This document shows positions 38,538 through 46,844 of a stretch of DNA of 64,000 bases, piece by piece. The stretch is from Levilactobacillus lindianensis. Its GTDB lineage: Bacteria; Bacillota; Bacilli; Lactobacillales; Lactobacillaceae. How positions within the stretch are numbered: position 1 is the stretch's first letter; each line of letters begins with the position of its first letter. The DNA lies in the NCBI RefSeq assembly GCF_003946095.1, contig NZ_RHOD01000014.1, positions 1 to 64,000 on the forward strand. Direction: 5' to 3'. The notes beneath the pieces are model-generated. The model made no database searches and was not told where the DNA came from. It saw only the letters and a list, made by a program, of their open reading frames with translations. Both the position numbers and the translations under genes were made by a program.

Positions 38538-39077
38538 ATGGCTCGTGTAACCAATGACACCATTATTAAAACGGCCGAGGAGCTGTTAAAGCGTCACGAG
38601 AGGGTGACGCTCGCTACGCTTGCAGAAAAATTAGACATTACCCATCCGGCACTCTATAAGCATTTTAAAAATAAGGACGAGCTTTGGACAGCTGTCTTGA
38701 CGAAGTGGTTTACCGATGAGGTCCTTAATCGAATTGATGTCGCTCAGAATATCGCAGACCCTAAGGTGGCGTTAAGGGAGTGGCTGTGGCAGTTCGTGAC
38801 CCTTAAGAAGAAGATCTACCAGCAAGACCCGCGGATGTTTGCCCTAAATACCAAATATATTGATGAACGGCCATTGGTCTTGCGTGAACTCCTGCAAGGC
38901 GCCTATGCGCAAATCAACACGATTTTAGGGTGTACTGACCCCACCAATTTAAAGGCCGAGGCGATCATGTCCGCTTTCGCTGTCTTCACGGTGCCGAGTT
39001 TTAAAGAAACGTGGAATGAGCCGGACTATGCGCAACGGTTTAACGCTATCTGGCAGTTAATTGAAAAGGGCCTTTAG
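38538..39077 (+). CDS. TetR/AcrR-family transcriptional regulator
   Basis: 179 residues. N-terminal TetR helix-turn-helix IIKTAEELLKRHERVTLATLAEKLDITHPALYKHFKNKDELW, then a helical ligand domain. Start ATG with AAGGTGAC before it. Its target is not obvious: convergent small membrane genes lie downstream and pepC upstream. Confidence 0.88.
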   Translation: MARVTNDTIIKTAEELLKRHERVTLATLAEKLDITHPALYKHFKNKDELWTAVLTKWFTDEVLNRIDVAQNIADPKVALREWLWQFVTLKKKIYQQDPRMFALNTKYIDERPLVLRELLQGAYAQINTILGCTDPTNLKAEAIMSAFAVFTVPSFKETWNEPDYAQRFNAIWQLIEKGL

Positions 39078-39090
39078 TCAAGGCGGCAAT

Positions 39091-39139
39091 AAAAAACGGT
39101 CAACACCATCTGGTTTTATCCAGAGATGTTGACCGTTTT
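39091..39139. terminator. Bidirectional terminator after the TetR gene
   Basis: AAAACGGTCAACA/TGTTGACCGTTTT outer stem with an inner TCTGG/CCAGA hairpin; A and T tracts on both sides. Confidence 0.88.
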
Positions 39140-39156
39140 GAAATTAATTTTTAGGT

Positions 39157-39462
39157 TTAGACGTCGTGATGGAATGGCCGGTGATGGGCTAATGGCCGAG
39201 GTCGGCCGTCGGCGTGGTGGCCAGGACGTAGCTGGTTAAGTTGTTCCAGCTGGAGCTGTTTCGTATGTTCTCGTTCAATTTGGAGTTGCTTCTTGAGTTG
39301 ACGATTCTTCCAATAACCGTGAATAATTACCGTGGCGGGCAGAACTTCCATGAACAGGGTCGCAGGAATCAGCCAAGGATTCTCAGTCACGAGGGTTTTC
39401 ATATCATCGTGGTGAGCGGCTAGTGGTTCGGCGACATCCGTGATCAGTCTATGCTTTAACAT
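39157..39462 (-). CDS. Small protein with one membrane helix and charged C-terminus
   Basis: 101 residues from ATG 39462 (AAAGGAGTG upstream). A hydrophobic segment at about 31-47 (PWLIPATLFMEVLPATVII) is followed by a coiled-coil-prone QLKKQLQIEREHTKQLQLEQLNQL and a His/Arg/Pro-rich tail. No family recognised. It is downstream of the 55-residue membrane gene on the same strand, with parS between them. Confidence 0.6.
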   Translation of the reverse strand: MLKHRLITDVAEPLAAHHDDMKTLVTENPWLIPATLFMEVLPATVIIHGYWKNRQLKKQLQIEREHTKQLQLEQLNQLRPGHHADGRPRPLAHHRPFHHDV

Positions 39463-39520
39463 CAGCAATCACACTCCTTTGACCCATCATAACCCAAAGG
39501 CGCGTGCCTGTCAGCCAACC

Positions 39521-39536
39521 TGTTCCACGTGAAACA
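39521..39536. promoter_or_regulatory. parS: Perfect parS site (ParB/Spo0J binding)
   Basis: TGTTCCACGTGAAACA is an exact match to the Bacillus-type consensus TGTTNCACGTGAAACA. It lies about 25 kb from oriC, between two small minus-strand genes and just before the stop of one. ParB loads here and recruits SMC for origin segregation. The parA/parB genes are not in the window. Confidence 0.92.
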
Positions 39537-39539
39537 TCA

Positions 39540-39707
39540 CTAACGTCGGTGCCAGTAACTCAGAAGGTGTAAAATACTGAGAACGGCCGCGATTCCTAGG
39601 ACAACTGTCTCCAGCATAGGGATGATCCCCAGATGACGGTAGTATTCATAGGCGAGGATGCTCCCCGTAATCAGAACGCCACCGATCCAGGCCAATAGTT
39701 TTTGCAT
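39540..39707 (-). CDS. Small two-helix membrane protein
   Basis: 55 residues from ATG 39707 with AAGGAGG about 10 bases before. Helices at 3-18 (LLAWIGGVLITGSILAYEY) and 29-47 around LGIIPML. Unknown function. Its stop codon is 4 bases from the parS site. Confidence 0.6.
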   Translation of the reverse strand: MQKLLAWIGGVLITGSILAYEYYRHLGIIPMLETVVLGIAAVLSILHLLSYWHRR

Positions 39708-39739
39708 CTTAACGGGAACCTCCTTCAATCGTTGTCACG

Positions 39740-39766
39740 AAAAAAGCCCGGAAATATCCCGGGCTT
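39740..39766 (-). terminator. Terminator of the lipoprotein gene
   Basis: AAGCCCGGG ATATTT CCGGGCTTTTT on the minus strand. Confidence 0.85.
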
Positions 39767-39780
39767 AACGCTTCATTGAC

Positions 39781-40323
39781 TTACTCAGCAACCTTAACCA
39801 ACACGGCCTTCGTCACGTCTTCATCGACGTCACGTGCGATGTGGTAGCCAGCAACCTTCAAGTGCGTTGCCTTGTTCTTGCCGGTCAGGGTCTTCTTAAC
39901 CGTAAACTTTTGCGTCATCGGAATATCCGACAACTTCCCTTTAAAAGAGATTACAGTCTTGTTGCCCTTGGTCTTAAACGTTGTAGCCAGCGTCCCTTCC
40001 TTGTTGAGGGCATCGGCCTTCTTAGCCGCGCTGAAAGTCTTGTAGAACTTGTTGACGTTGTAAACGGTAACCTTACCGTTCTTGTTAAACTTATAGGCTT
40101 CTAAGCCAGAATTACTCTTGGCGTTGACCGAACCGGTCACATACCAGAGTTGTTTCGACTGGGTTAAGGTAGACTTGACGTCTGCCTTCTTAGTTGTTTT
40201 GTTTTTAAAGCTTGCTTGTTGGGTGTTGCCTGAGTCACTACTCTTACTGCTGCAACCCGCCAGGCCAATGGTTAAGATCGCCAATAGACCTAGGGTAGCA
40301 GCGAACATCCGGGACTTCTTCAT
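39781..40323 (-). CDS. Putative lipoprotein
   Basis: 180 residues. Signal peptide with lipobox LAGC (lipidated Cys24), a Ser/Lys/Thr-rich spacer, then a basic domain of about 120 residues (WYVTGSVNAKSNSGLEAYKFNKNGKVTVYN, VISFKGKLSDIPMTQKFTVKKTL). No family recognised; small Lys-rich lipoproteins of this type are common in lactobacilli. AGGTGATTGG precedes the ATG. A TATACT -10 lies at 40397-40402 on the minus strand. Confidence 0.75.
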   Translation of the reverse strand: MKKSRMFAATLGLLAILTIGLAGCSSKSSDSGNTQQASFKNKTTKKADVKSTLTQSKQLWYVTGSVNAKSNSGLEAYKFNKNGKVTVYNVNKFYKTFSAAKKADALNKEGTLATTFKTKGNKTVISFKGKLSDIPMTQKFTVKKTLTGKNKATHLKVAGYHIARDVDEDVTKAVLVKVAE

Positions 40324-40585
40324 TATCCAATCACCTCATCTAAAAATGATAACAGTTTTCACGGTAACGTACAAATGGCGCCGCTTTATCCACCCATAGT
40401 ATAGCATGACCGCTGCGGGAAAATGAGCTGTGGGCCGTTAAAAAAACGTTAAGGTTATGGGAATAGCGGCGGGCAATCAGAATAAATTGGGTTGACAGTT
40501 ATTTCTGAAAAGAGCAGACGAACGTATGTTTTTCTGGTAAAATGTGACAGAGAGTTTGAACGGCATTGAGAGAGGGGATTTAGAA

Positions 40586-41422
40586 ATGAGCAAGCGACAT
40601 TATCACAGGGGGCGCCGGCGAGGACGGACCTCAATTGTGGCGGCGATCCTATTAATTATCATTGGGGCCATCGGGGGTCTGAGTTCACAAGGGAACCCAA
40701 CGGCCAAGAAGCTCACCCAGACCGCCAGCGAGGTGGTCACTCAGATTACGGGAGAGTCGAGCAGTCAGTCCAGTCAAAATGGGGGAACCCAGGCGCCTAA
40801 GCAGTCCGTGGCGACCAAGAAGTTAGCAGAGCTGAAGTATACGGGGACACAGATCGTGGCGGTTAACCACAATCAACCAACCTTTACGAAGGCCGATCTG
40901 TCCCTCAAACAGGGCGCCTGGGCCAAATACGGGGCGCTAGACACCGCTAACCGGGTAACGACGGCTAATGCCATGCTAAGTAAGTCAACGATGCCTACGG
41001 CTAAGCGGGAGCCCTTGTACGTCAATCCAACTGGATGGCGAAATAAACCCTACACAGTTAATGGTAAACGGGGCTATCTCTACAATCGGAGCCATTTGAT
41101 TGGGTATCAGCTGACCGGTCAGAATAACAACTTGAAGAATCTGATGACCGGGACCCGGTCTTTGAATGATCCGGGGATGACGGCCTACGAGAATCCAGTG
41201 GCGAGCTACCTGAAAGCTCATCCTAGTAATCATATCCGTTACCAGGTGCAGCCCGTCTTTCGGGGAAATGAACTGGTGGCGCGTGGGGTGCACATGCAGG
41301 CCAAATCCGTCGAAGATCAAGGCATCTCTTACAATGTCTACATCTTTAACATTCAGGCTGGCATCAAGATTAACTATAATAACGGGAGTAGCCAACTTGG
41401 CGATCCCGCAGCAGCTTTTTAG
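40586..41422 (+). CDS. Membrane-anchored DNA/RNA non-specific endonuclease (EndA/streptodornase-like)
   Basis: 278 residues from ATG 40586 (GAGAGGGG upstream). Basic N-terminus (HYHRGRRRGRT), membrane helix at about 16-33, Ser/Gln-rich stalk at 55-78, then a nuclease domain with the catalytic histidine in YLYNRSHLIGYQLTGQN (His170) and NNLKNLMTGTRSLNDPGM supplying the metal asparagine. The motif is NRSH rather than the DRGH of EndA. It is exported, probably for nutrient scavenging from DNA or DNA processing at the surface. Confidence 0.85.
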   Translation: MSKRHYHRGRRRGRTSIVAAILLIIIGAIGGLSSQGNPTAKKLTQTASEVVTQITGESSSQSSQNGGTQAPKQSVATKKLAELKYTGTQIVAVNHNQPTFTKADLSLKQGAWAKYGALDTANRVTTANAMLSKSTMPTAKREPLYVNPTGWRNKPYTVNGKRGYLYNRSHLIGYQLTGQNNNLKNLMTGTRSLNDPGMTAYENPVASYLKAHPSNHIRYQVQPVFRGNELVARGVHMQAKSVEDQGISYNVYIFNIQAGIKINYNNGSSQLGDPAAAF

Positions 41423-41430
41423 CCGGAATT

Positions 41431-41466
41431 AAAGAAGGGTCTGGGGAAAATCCCAGACTCTTCTTT
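41431..41466. terminator. Bidirectional terminator after the nuclease gene
   Basis: AAAGAAGGGTCTGGG / CCCAGACTCTTCTTT stem. Confidence 0.88.
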
Positions 41467-41531
41467 GTATCGCCAAACTTCTGTGGCCGAAGCGTGCGTC
41501 AAAGGGTAGCGGGCTGTTGTCTCGCGCGCCG

Positions 41532-41684
41532 TTAACGACGATTCATATAGCGGTAAATGAGGTAGAGAACTAGTCCGGCCAGTAATATCAGACCAACCGT
41601 GGGATTGTCGCGGAAGATCCAGCGAATCGCGCGGAAAGTTCCCGTGCCGTGTAGACCGCCAAGTAGGGTAAAGAGTTTGGACAT
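41532..41684 (-). CDS. Small membrane protein (50 residues)
   Basis: Open frame on the minus strand from ATG 41684, with AGGAGGT 9 bases before it, to TAA 41534-41532. Sequence opens MSKLFTLLGGLHGTG, continues FRAIRWIFRDNPTVG and ends in a single helix LILLAGLVLYLIYRYM with NRR. The excellent ribosome site and the membrane-anchor layout support a real gene. Unknown function; divergent from cls. Confidence 0.65.
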   Translation of the reverse strand: MSKLFTLLGGLHGTGTFRAIRWIFRDNPTVGLILLAGLVLYLIYRYMNRR

Positions 41685-41803
41685 GGTGCATGACCTCCTA
41701 AATTTTTTTCGGGGTAAGTCGGTAAAAGTTAAAGAAAACTAAAGACATTTACACGGATTGGCGTATGATGAAAAAAGAAAATGTTTAACGAGGAGGGTTA
41801 CTG

Positions 41804-43261
41804 GTGAACGTGAATTTTGTGCTGATCCTAGATATTATCGTCATCTTAAACACGGCGTTAGCCTTCGTGACGGTCTTCCGGGAGAAACGCGACATCGCAG
41901 CAACTTGGGCCTGGATGTTAGTGTTAGTTTTACTGCCGGTAGTTGGGTTTATCGCTTACGCCTTCATCGGGCGGAAACTACCGAAGAATCGAATGTTTCG
42001 ATTGCAACGGCAGGTAGCCGTTCAGCTAAACGAACGGTTAGACCAGCAACGTGATCAGTTGGGGACGGAAATCATGCCCGCCGATAAGATTAGCCATTCG
42101 GTCATTAATATGGTGAATATGTTTATGGAGACTGACCAGGCCTTCTTGGCCCGTAAGAATCGAGTACGCATTTTCACCGATGGGCACGACCTCTTCCATA
42201 CCATGATGGAGGATATCGAAGGCGCCCAATCTAGCATTCATATCGAATTTTACACCTTTTACAACGATCAGATCGGAAATGACATCCTGGACCTTTTGGT
42301 TAAAAAAGCTGCCGAAGGGGTCGAGGTTCGTGTGATCTATGATCCATGGGGTTCCATGGGAACTTGGAAACGATTCTTCAAACCTCTGATGGCGGTCGGC
42401 GGACACGTGGAACCCTTCCTGGGCGTTCGTTCAGCCGTGATTGACTTCCGGCTGAATTTCCGGGATCACCGAAAGATTGTGACGATTGATGGCAAGGTGG
42501 GCTACGTCGGTGGGTTTAACATCGGCGACCAATACCTCGGCCGCAAGAAGAAATTTGGTAACTGGCGCGATACGCATCTGCGGATTGTGGGTTCCGGTGT
42601 GTTCTCTCTTCAGGCACGATTCATGTTGGATTGGAATGCCACCGACCGGGACCATCCGTTCGCTGATGATCGGATTGATTCGCATTACTTCCCTTTAACG
42701 AAGGTCAAAGGGACCACGAGCCTGCAGATCGTGTCTAGTGGACCTGACTCCGACTTACAACAGATTAAGATGGGCTACATGCGGCTGATTCAGACGGCAG
42801 AAAAGAGTCTGTGGATTCAGACACCGTACTTGATTCCTGATGATAGTGTCTTGGACTCCCTGCGGATTGCAGCCATGGCCGGGATTGATGTGCGGATTAT
42901 GATTCCAGATAAGCCGGACCATGCTTTCGTTTACCGGGCTACGCAGTACTACGCGCGGCAGCTGGCGGATGACGGCGTCAAGATTTACTACTACCATAAT
43001 GGGTTCATTCACGCCAAGACCATGGTCATTGACGGGAAGATTTCCTCCGTGGGGTCCGCTAACATGGATTACCGGAGCTTCAAATTGAACTTTGAGATCA
43101 ATGCTTTTATTTATGATGAACAGATTGCCCAGCAACTGACGGCGATCTATGAAACGGATATCCGCCACAGCGAGTTAATTACGCCAGAGATGTTCGACCA
43201 ACAGTCGGCCTACCTGAAATTCAAGCAAACGGCATCTCGCTTGCTATCGCCAATCTTATAA
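41804..43261 (+). CDS. cls: Cardiolipin synthase
   Basis: 485 residues from GTG 41804 (GAGGAGGG upstream). Two N-terminal helices (residues 3-22, 34-55), then two phospholipase D motifs, HRKIVTIDGKVGYVGGFN and HAKTMVIDGKISSVGSANMDYRS. It condenses two phosphatidylglycerols into cardiolipin in the membrane. Full length. A candidate structured RNA and the YfhO-family gene follow. Confidence 0.95.
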   Translation: MNVNFVLILDIIVILNTALAFVTVFREKRDIAATWAWMLVLVLLPVVGFIAYAFIGRKLPKNRMFRLQRQVAVQLNERLDQQRDQLGTEIMPADKISHSVINMVNMFMETDQAFLARKNRVRIFTDGHDLFHTMMEDIEGAQSSIHIEFYTFYNDQIGNDILDLLVKKAAEGVEVRVIYDPWGSMGTWKRFFKPLMAVGGHVEPFLGVRSAVIDFRLNFRDHRKIVTIDGKVGYVGGFNIGDQYLGRKKKFGNWRDTHLRIVGSGVFSLQARFMLDWNATDRDHPFADDRIDSHYFPLTKVKGTTSLQIVSSGPDSDLQQIKMGYMRLIQTAEKSLWIQTPYLIPDDSVLDSLRIAAMAGIDVRIMIPDKPDHAFVYRATQYYARQLADDGVKIYYYHNGFIHAKTMVIDGKISSVGSANMDYRSFKLNFEINAFIYDEQIAQQLTAIYETDIRHSELITPEMFDQQSAYLKFKQTASRLLSPIL

Positions 43262-43295
43262 GCCACTTCGGTAGTGATTGACGGGGGATGGGTGG

Positions 43296-43430
43296 TATGA
43301 TGAGGTCGCTGAAAGTCGCGGTGTCTAGCCGCCGGATTGAGGCCGGTTGAACCGGTCGGTTGGCAGGGCAAACCCACAGCAGCAATAGGTAGTATGTGTG
43401 AGAGGCGGGGACGCAGGTCCTCGCCTCTTT
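43296..43430 (+). ncRNA. Candidate structured RNA between cls and the YfhO-family gene
   Basis: An extended -10 (TGGTATGAT, TATGAT at 43296-43301) is followed by about 125 GC-rich bases. They can form GCGGT/GCCGC, GGCCGG/CCGGTC (loop TTGAA) and a final 11-bp GAGGCGGGGAC/GTCCTCGCCTC hairpin (43402-43427) with only TTT after it. The middle part contains CAGGGCAAACC and GGACGCA. No matching open frame exists. I recognise no RNA family with confidence; the -35 is weak. Confidence 0.35.
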
Positions 43431-43635
43431 GGGTTCTCGGACGTATTTGTTGGGAGAATAAAATTGTGGAGTTGAACCTGGCTATTCCCCAGCAGATTTT
43501 AATCCGGATTTGGTAAAATCAATTTTTAAAATGGGTGGGTTAAAATGAATTAGACTACCCGCTAAAAGCTGGGGCGCCGGAGCGGGCGGTAGTTCGTAAC
43601 GGCAAGGTACCGGGAGTATTGGAGGAGAAGACAAG

Positions 43636-46600
43636 ATGAAGATTGCGCGACATCGTTGGCCACTATGGCTACTGTATACAATCGCCTTTGCCGTGATTGC
43701 GGCGGCGAGCTTTGGGGTGTTGGCGCTGGCCAACCGGACGTTGATTTGGAACATGGATGGCGTCAATCAACACTATCCATTGATGCGCACGTTTCATCAG
43801 ATCCTCTATCGCCAAGGGTTAGGAGGGGTAGCTGGGTGGTCCTGGACCTTCGGCTTAGGAGCCGATAAATTAACGACACTCGCTTACTATGTCTTGGGCG
43901 ATCCTTTTGCCTACGTGTTAGCCTTGCTCCCACTGCATCTGATGGAGGGCGGATACGGGTTAATGGTTATTCTGCGTCTGTACGCCGCCGGACTGGCCTT
44001 TCTAGCCTTTAGCCGGTGTTACACGGTGACGCCAGGCAGTCGCTTGCTGGGGACGCTGACGTATACCTTCACAGGGTATTCGCTGATGATTGGCGTACAC
44101 CATCCCTTCTTTATTTTGCCGATGCTTTGGTTCCCGCTCTTGTTACTGGGAATCGAACGGGTCTTTGCCGGCAAAGGCTGGCGGTGGCTGGGCCTCTTCA
44201 CGGGACTCGCCGTTTTAAGTAACTTCTACTTTGCTTACATATTAGGGTTGGGTAGTCTCTGCTATGCCGTCATCCGGTACTTTAGCTTACGCGCTCAGGG
44301 ACGCTTAGCCGTTAAATTTCGCACGTTGTGCTGGCAATTGGTCGTTGCCGCGGTCACGGGCCTCCTATTGGCGGGGGTGCTGTTAGTACCGGCTGGTGTC
44401 ATGATGCTTCAGTCAACGCGAACACTATCGACCTTTGCTAACGGCCTGCTGGTCTATCCAGCGAGCTATTACCTGACGCTGGGAAATGCTGTCTTGACTA
44501 CCGGGAACGTCCTCAATTACTGGGCAATTCTAGGGATGAGTGGGCTGACCTTTCTAGGGTGTGGGTACACGTTGCGTCACTGGCGTCAGTACCGTTATCT
44601 GGCATTAACTCTGGGACTCATTGTGATTGGTTTGGCGATTCCAGCAGTGGCGGCCTTCTTTAACGTCTTGTCGACCCCGTCGAATCGTTGGCTCCTTCTA
44701 GCGGCGGTTCCCATTAACTTAGCGACGATGGTTCTGGGTGATCACTTGTTTAGCCTGACCAAGGGTGATCGGCGTTTTCTGGCGGGCTTGGCTGCGGGGC
44801 TGATTCTGGTGGTCTACGCTAGTAATGGTTTTATCTTCAGTAATCCTCGGCGAAACCTGATTACCTATGGGCTGTTCTTGGCCCTGGTCGTGGTAGTTGT
44901 GGGGGGCCGTCAATGGTCGCGTCGTTGGGTCGTGGGTCTAATTGGGACGTTGGTTGGGTTGAATCTGATCAGTAATGCCTGGGGATACTATGATCCAGAT
45001 GCGGGGGTACAGGCCACGCAACAGCTACGAAATCAGGATGCCACGCGCTATATCACGGCGTACTTTGATGGGGCCCAAGAGGGGCTCAGTCAAACGCCAT
45101 TTAGTCGGGTGAACACGGCACCTAACTTTAACTTACAACGGACAGTGGGAAACAACATGACCATGGCGCACAATTTAAATGGCGTGATGTCCTACTTCTC
45201 CGTCCAAAATGGGCACCTTGGTCAGTTTAGTCAAGACGTCAAGAATGCTGAGTATGCAATGAATTCGCCCCTGGGACAATTAGACGGGCGGACGACATTG
45301 AATCAGATACTGGGGGTGAAAACCCTTTTCGCTAGAGATGATCAGATTCAAAATGGGGCAGCCTTACCTTATGGTTATCATGCCGAGAAACGGATCTATC
45401 CAGAAGAATCAGTTTATGGACTCTCAAATGGTACGGGGACGCGGCGTCTAACAACCACGTTGAATTTTCCATTAGTCTATACGCAGTCACATGTTCTGTC
45501 ACAACGCCAATGGCGGTACTTGTCTGCCGTTGATCGGGAGCGCAGTCTAACGCAGGCCGCGGTGGTGCCGGATACGTCTGCCAAGACGGCCAAGGCCACC
45601 TATCAGTCGCCGGCTCGTAACTTGGCTTACACGGTGACGGCTAACACGATTCCCGTGCTAGACAGTCCCAACAAGGTCATTCAATATCGGTTGAAACAGG
45701 CCGAGGTGGGGCAGAAGAAGGCCCTCAACGACAAACAACTTGCCACCTTTGGTCAAACGTTAAAGTCTCCGAAATTGACGCTGGACCAGAACGGTCTCAT
45801 GAGCCAGCGTGACGAGCAAACCTATGGACCGATCGTTCAGATTAAACAGAATCAGGCGGCACTTGCGCGGGTACTCAAGGCCAACCAGCGGATTGTCTTG
45901 CGGAATGCTCAGGCGAACGCGACGGGACTGCATCAGGTGACGAGTGACGTTCAGGGGCAGCCGATTCAGTATACATTGACGATCCAGCGGCCAAAGAAGG
46001 CGCAGGGAACGGAACTGTATCTGGCCTTTGATGGCATCAGTGCCACGCGCCAGTCGACGCGCCAACAACTGAAACAACAAGAAAATTCCAGCATCTTGGG
46101 GAATACCCCCCTTTCCGCCTTAACGAAGCTGGATTCGTGGCGGGAGACCGTTCGAACCCCCGACCTGGGGGATTATTGGGTCACAGCCAAGACGCGGAAT
46201 GGCCGCAACAGCTTCTCTCAATTTGGCATTGACAACCTGTCGGATTATGAGCCTAAGCACAATGTTCTCTTGAATCTCGGTTATTCAAAGCAACGGCGGG
46301 AGACCATTGATGTCACGTTCAGTGCGACCCGGCAGATCGATTTTAAAAAAGTTAAATTGATCGCTATGCCTTATGGAAAAGCCTATGATCGTCAGATTCA
46401 TGCGGTGCAATATCATGGGATGCGGGCCGCAACGGTGCGAGATAACCGCGTTACCGGGACGGTTGAGAACACGCAGGCAAGCTGGCTGACCACCTCGATT
46501 CCTTACTCGACCGGGTGGCGGCTACGAGTCGATGGGAAGACAGTCAAGACGGAGGTTATTAACGATGGCTTCGTCGGTGCCCCCCTAAAGGCTGGTGAAC

Positions 46601-46725
46601 ACCATATCGAACTGACCTACCAGACACCGGGACTTGCAGTCGGCTGGATTTTGACCATAATTGGTGGCTTGAGTTTGGCTAGCGGGCTGGTAATCCAGGG
46701 CTGGCGGCGTTATCGGCGGGAATAG
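43636..46725 (+). CDS. YfhO-family membrane glycosyltransferase
   Basis: 1029 residues. The first ~440 hold about 12 hydrophobic helices in the GT-C layout, with LIWNMDGVNQHYPL in the first outer loop and TFGLGADKLTTLAYYVLGDPFAYVL, the family signature. A long extracellular domain (460-990) and a final helix (about 998-1018) follow. YfhO proteins (GtlB/CsbB partners in Listeria and Bacillus) transfer sugars from lipid carriers onto lipoteichoic acid or other wall polymers. The acceptor here is not known. GGAGGAGAAG precedes the ATG. The preceding gap has a hairpin CCCGCT/AGCGGG at 43557-43588. Confidence 0.85.
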   Translation: MKIARHRWPLWLLYTIAFAVIAAASFGVLALANRTLIWNMDGVNQHYPLMRTFHQILYRQGLGGVAGWSWTFGLGADKLTTLAYYVLGDPFAYVLALLPLHLMEGGYGLMVILRLYAAGLAFLAFSRCYTVTPGSRLLGTLTYTFTGYSLMIGVHHPFFILPMLWFPLLLLGIERVFAGKGWRWLGLFTGLAVLSNFYFAYILGLGSLCYAVIRYFSLRAQGRLAVKFRTLCWQLVVAAVTGLLLAGVLLVPAGVMMLQSTRTLSTFANGLLVYPASYYLTLGNAVLTTGNVLNYWAILGMSGLTFLGCGYTLRHWRQYRYLALTLGLIVIGLAIPAVAAFFNVLSTPSNRWLLLAAVPINLATMVLGDHLFSLTKGDRRFLAGLAAGLILVVYASNGFIFSNPRRNLITYGLFLALVVVVVGGRQWSRRWVVGLIGTLVGLNLISNAWGYYDPDAGVQATQQLRNQDATRYITAYFDGAQEGLSQTPFSRVNTAPNFNLQRTVGNNMTMAHNLNGVMSYFSVQNGHLGQFSQDVKNAEYAMNSPLGQLDGRTTLNQILGVKTLFARDDQIQNGAALPYGYHAEKRIYPEESVYGLSNGTGTRRLTTTLNFPLVYTQSHVLSQRQWRYLSAVDRERSLTQAAVVPDTSAKTAKATYQSPARNLAYTVTANTIPVLDSPNKVIQYRLKQAEVGQKKALNDKQLATFGQTLKSPKLTLDQNGLMSQRDEQTYGPIVQIKQNQAALARVLKANQRIVLRNAQANATGLHQVTSDVQGQPIQYTLTIQRPKKAQGTELYLAFDGISATRQSTRQQLKQQENSSILGNTPLSALTKLDSWRETVRTPDLGDYWVTAKTRNGRNSFSQFGIDNLSDYEPKHNVLLNLGYSKQRRETIDVTFSATRQIDFKKVKLIAMPYGKAYDRQIHAVQYHGMRAATVRDNRVTGTVENTQASWLTTSIPYSTGWRLRVDGKTVKTEVINDGFVGAPLKAGEHHIELTYQTPGLAVGWILTIIGGLSLASGLVIQGWRRYRRE

Positions 46726-46787
46726 CATTCAACTATAACCCAGGAAATTAAGTGACGATCCGCTTATTTTAAGGGGATTAGCCATAG

Positions 46788-46835
46788 AAAAAGGGAGGGT
46801 GAGCAGTCTTCAACGACTGTTCACTCTCCCTTTTT
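46788..46835. terminator. Bidirectional terminator between YfhO-family and NCS2 genes
   Basis: AAAAAGGGAGGGTGAGCAGTC / GACTGTTCACTCTCCCTTTTT, a stem of about 20 bp. Confidence 0.9.
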
Positions 46836-46844
46836 AAGTACGAG

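Noticed and set aside
41419..41691. 90-codon minus-strand frame starting MHHVQTLYPTW
   Set aside because: Overlaps in another phase the 50-residue gene at 41532-41684, which has the ideal ribosome site; it also crosses the terminator.
43278..43430. Calling the cls-yfhO element a GEMM-I riboswitch or part of RNase P RNA
   Set aside because: Only short strings match (CAGGGCAAACC, GGACGCA, GGTAG); their order and spacing do not fit either fold, the element is too short for RNase P, and no cyclic-di-GMP enzymes are in the window.
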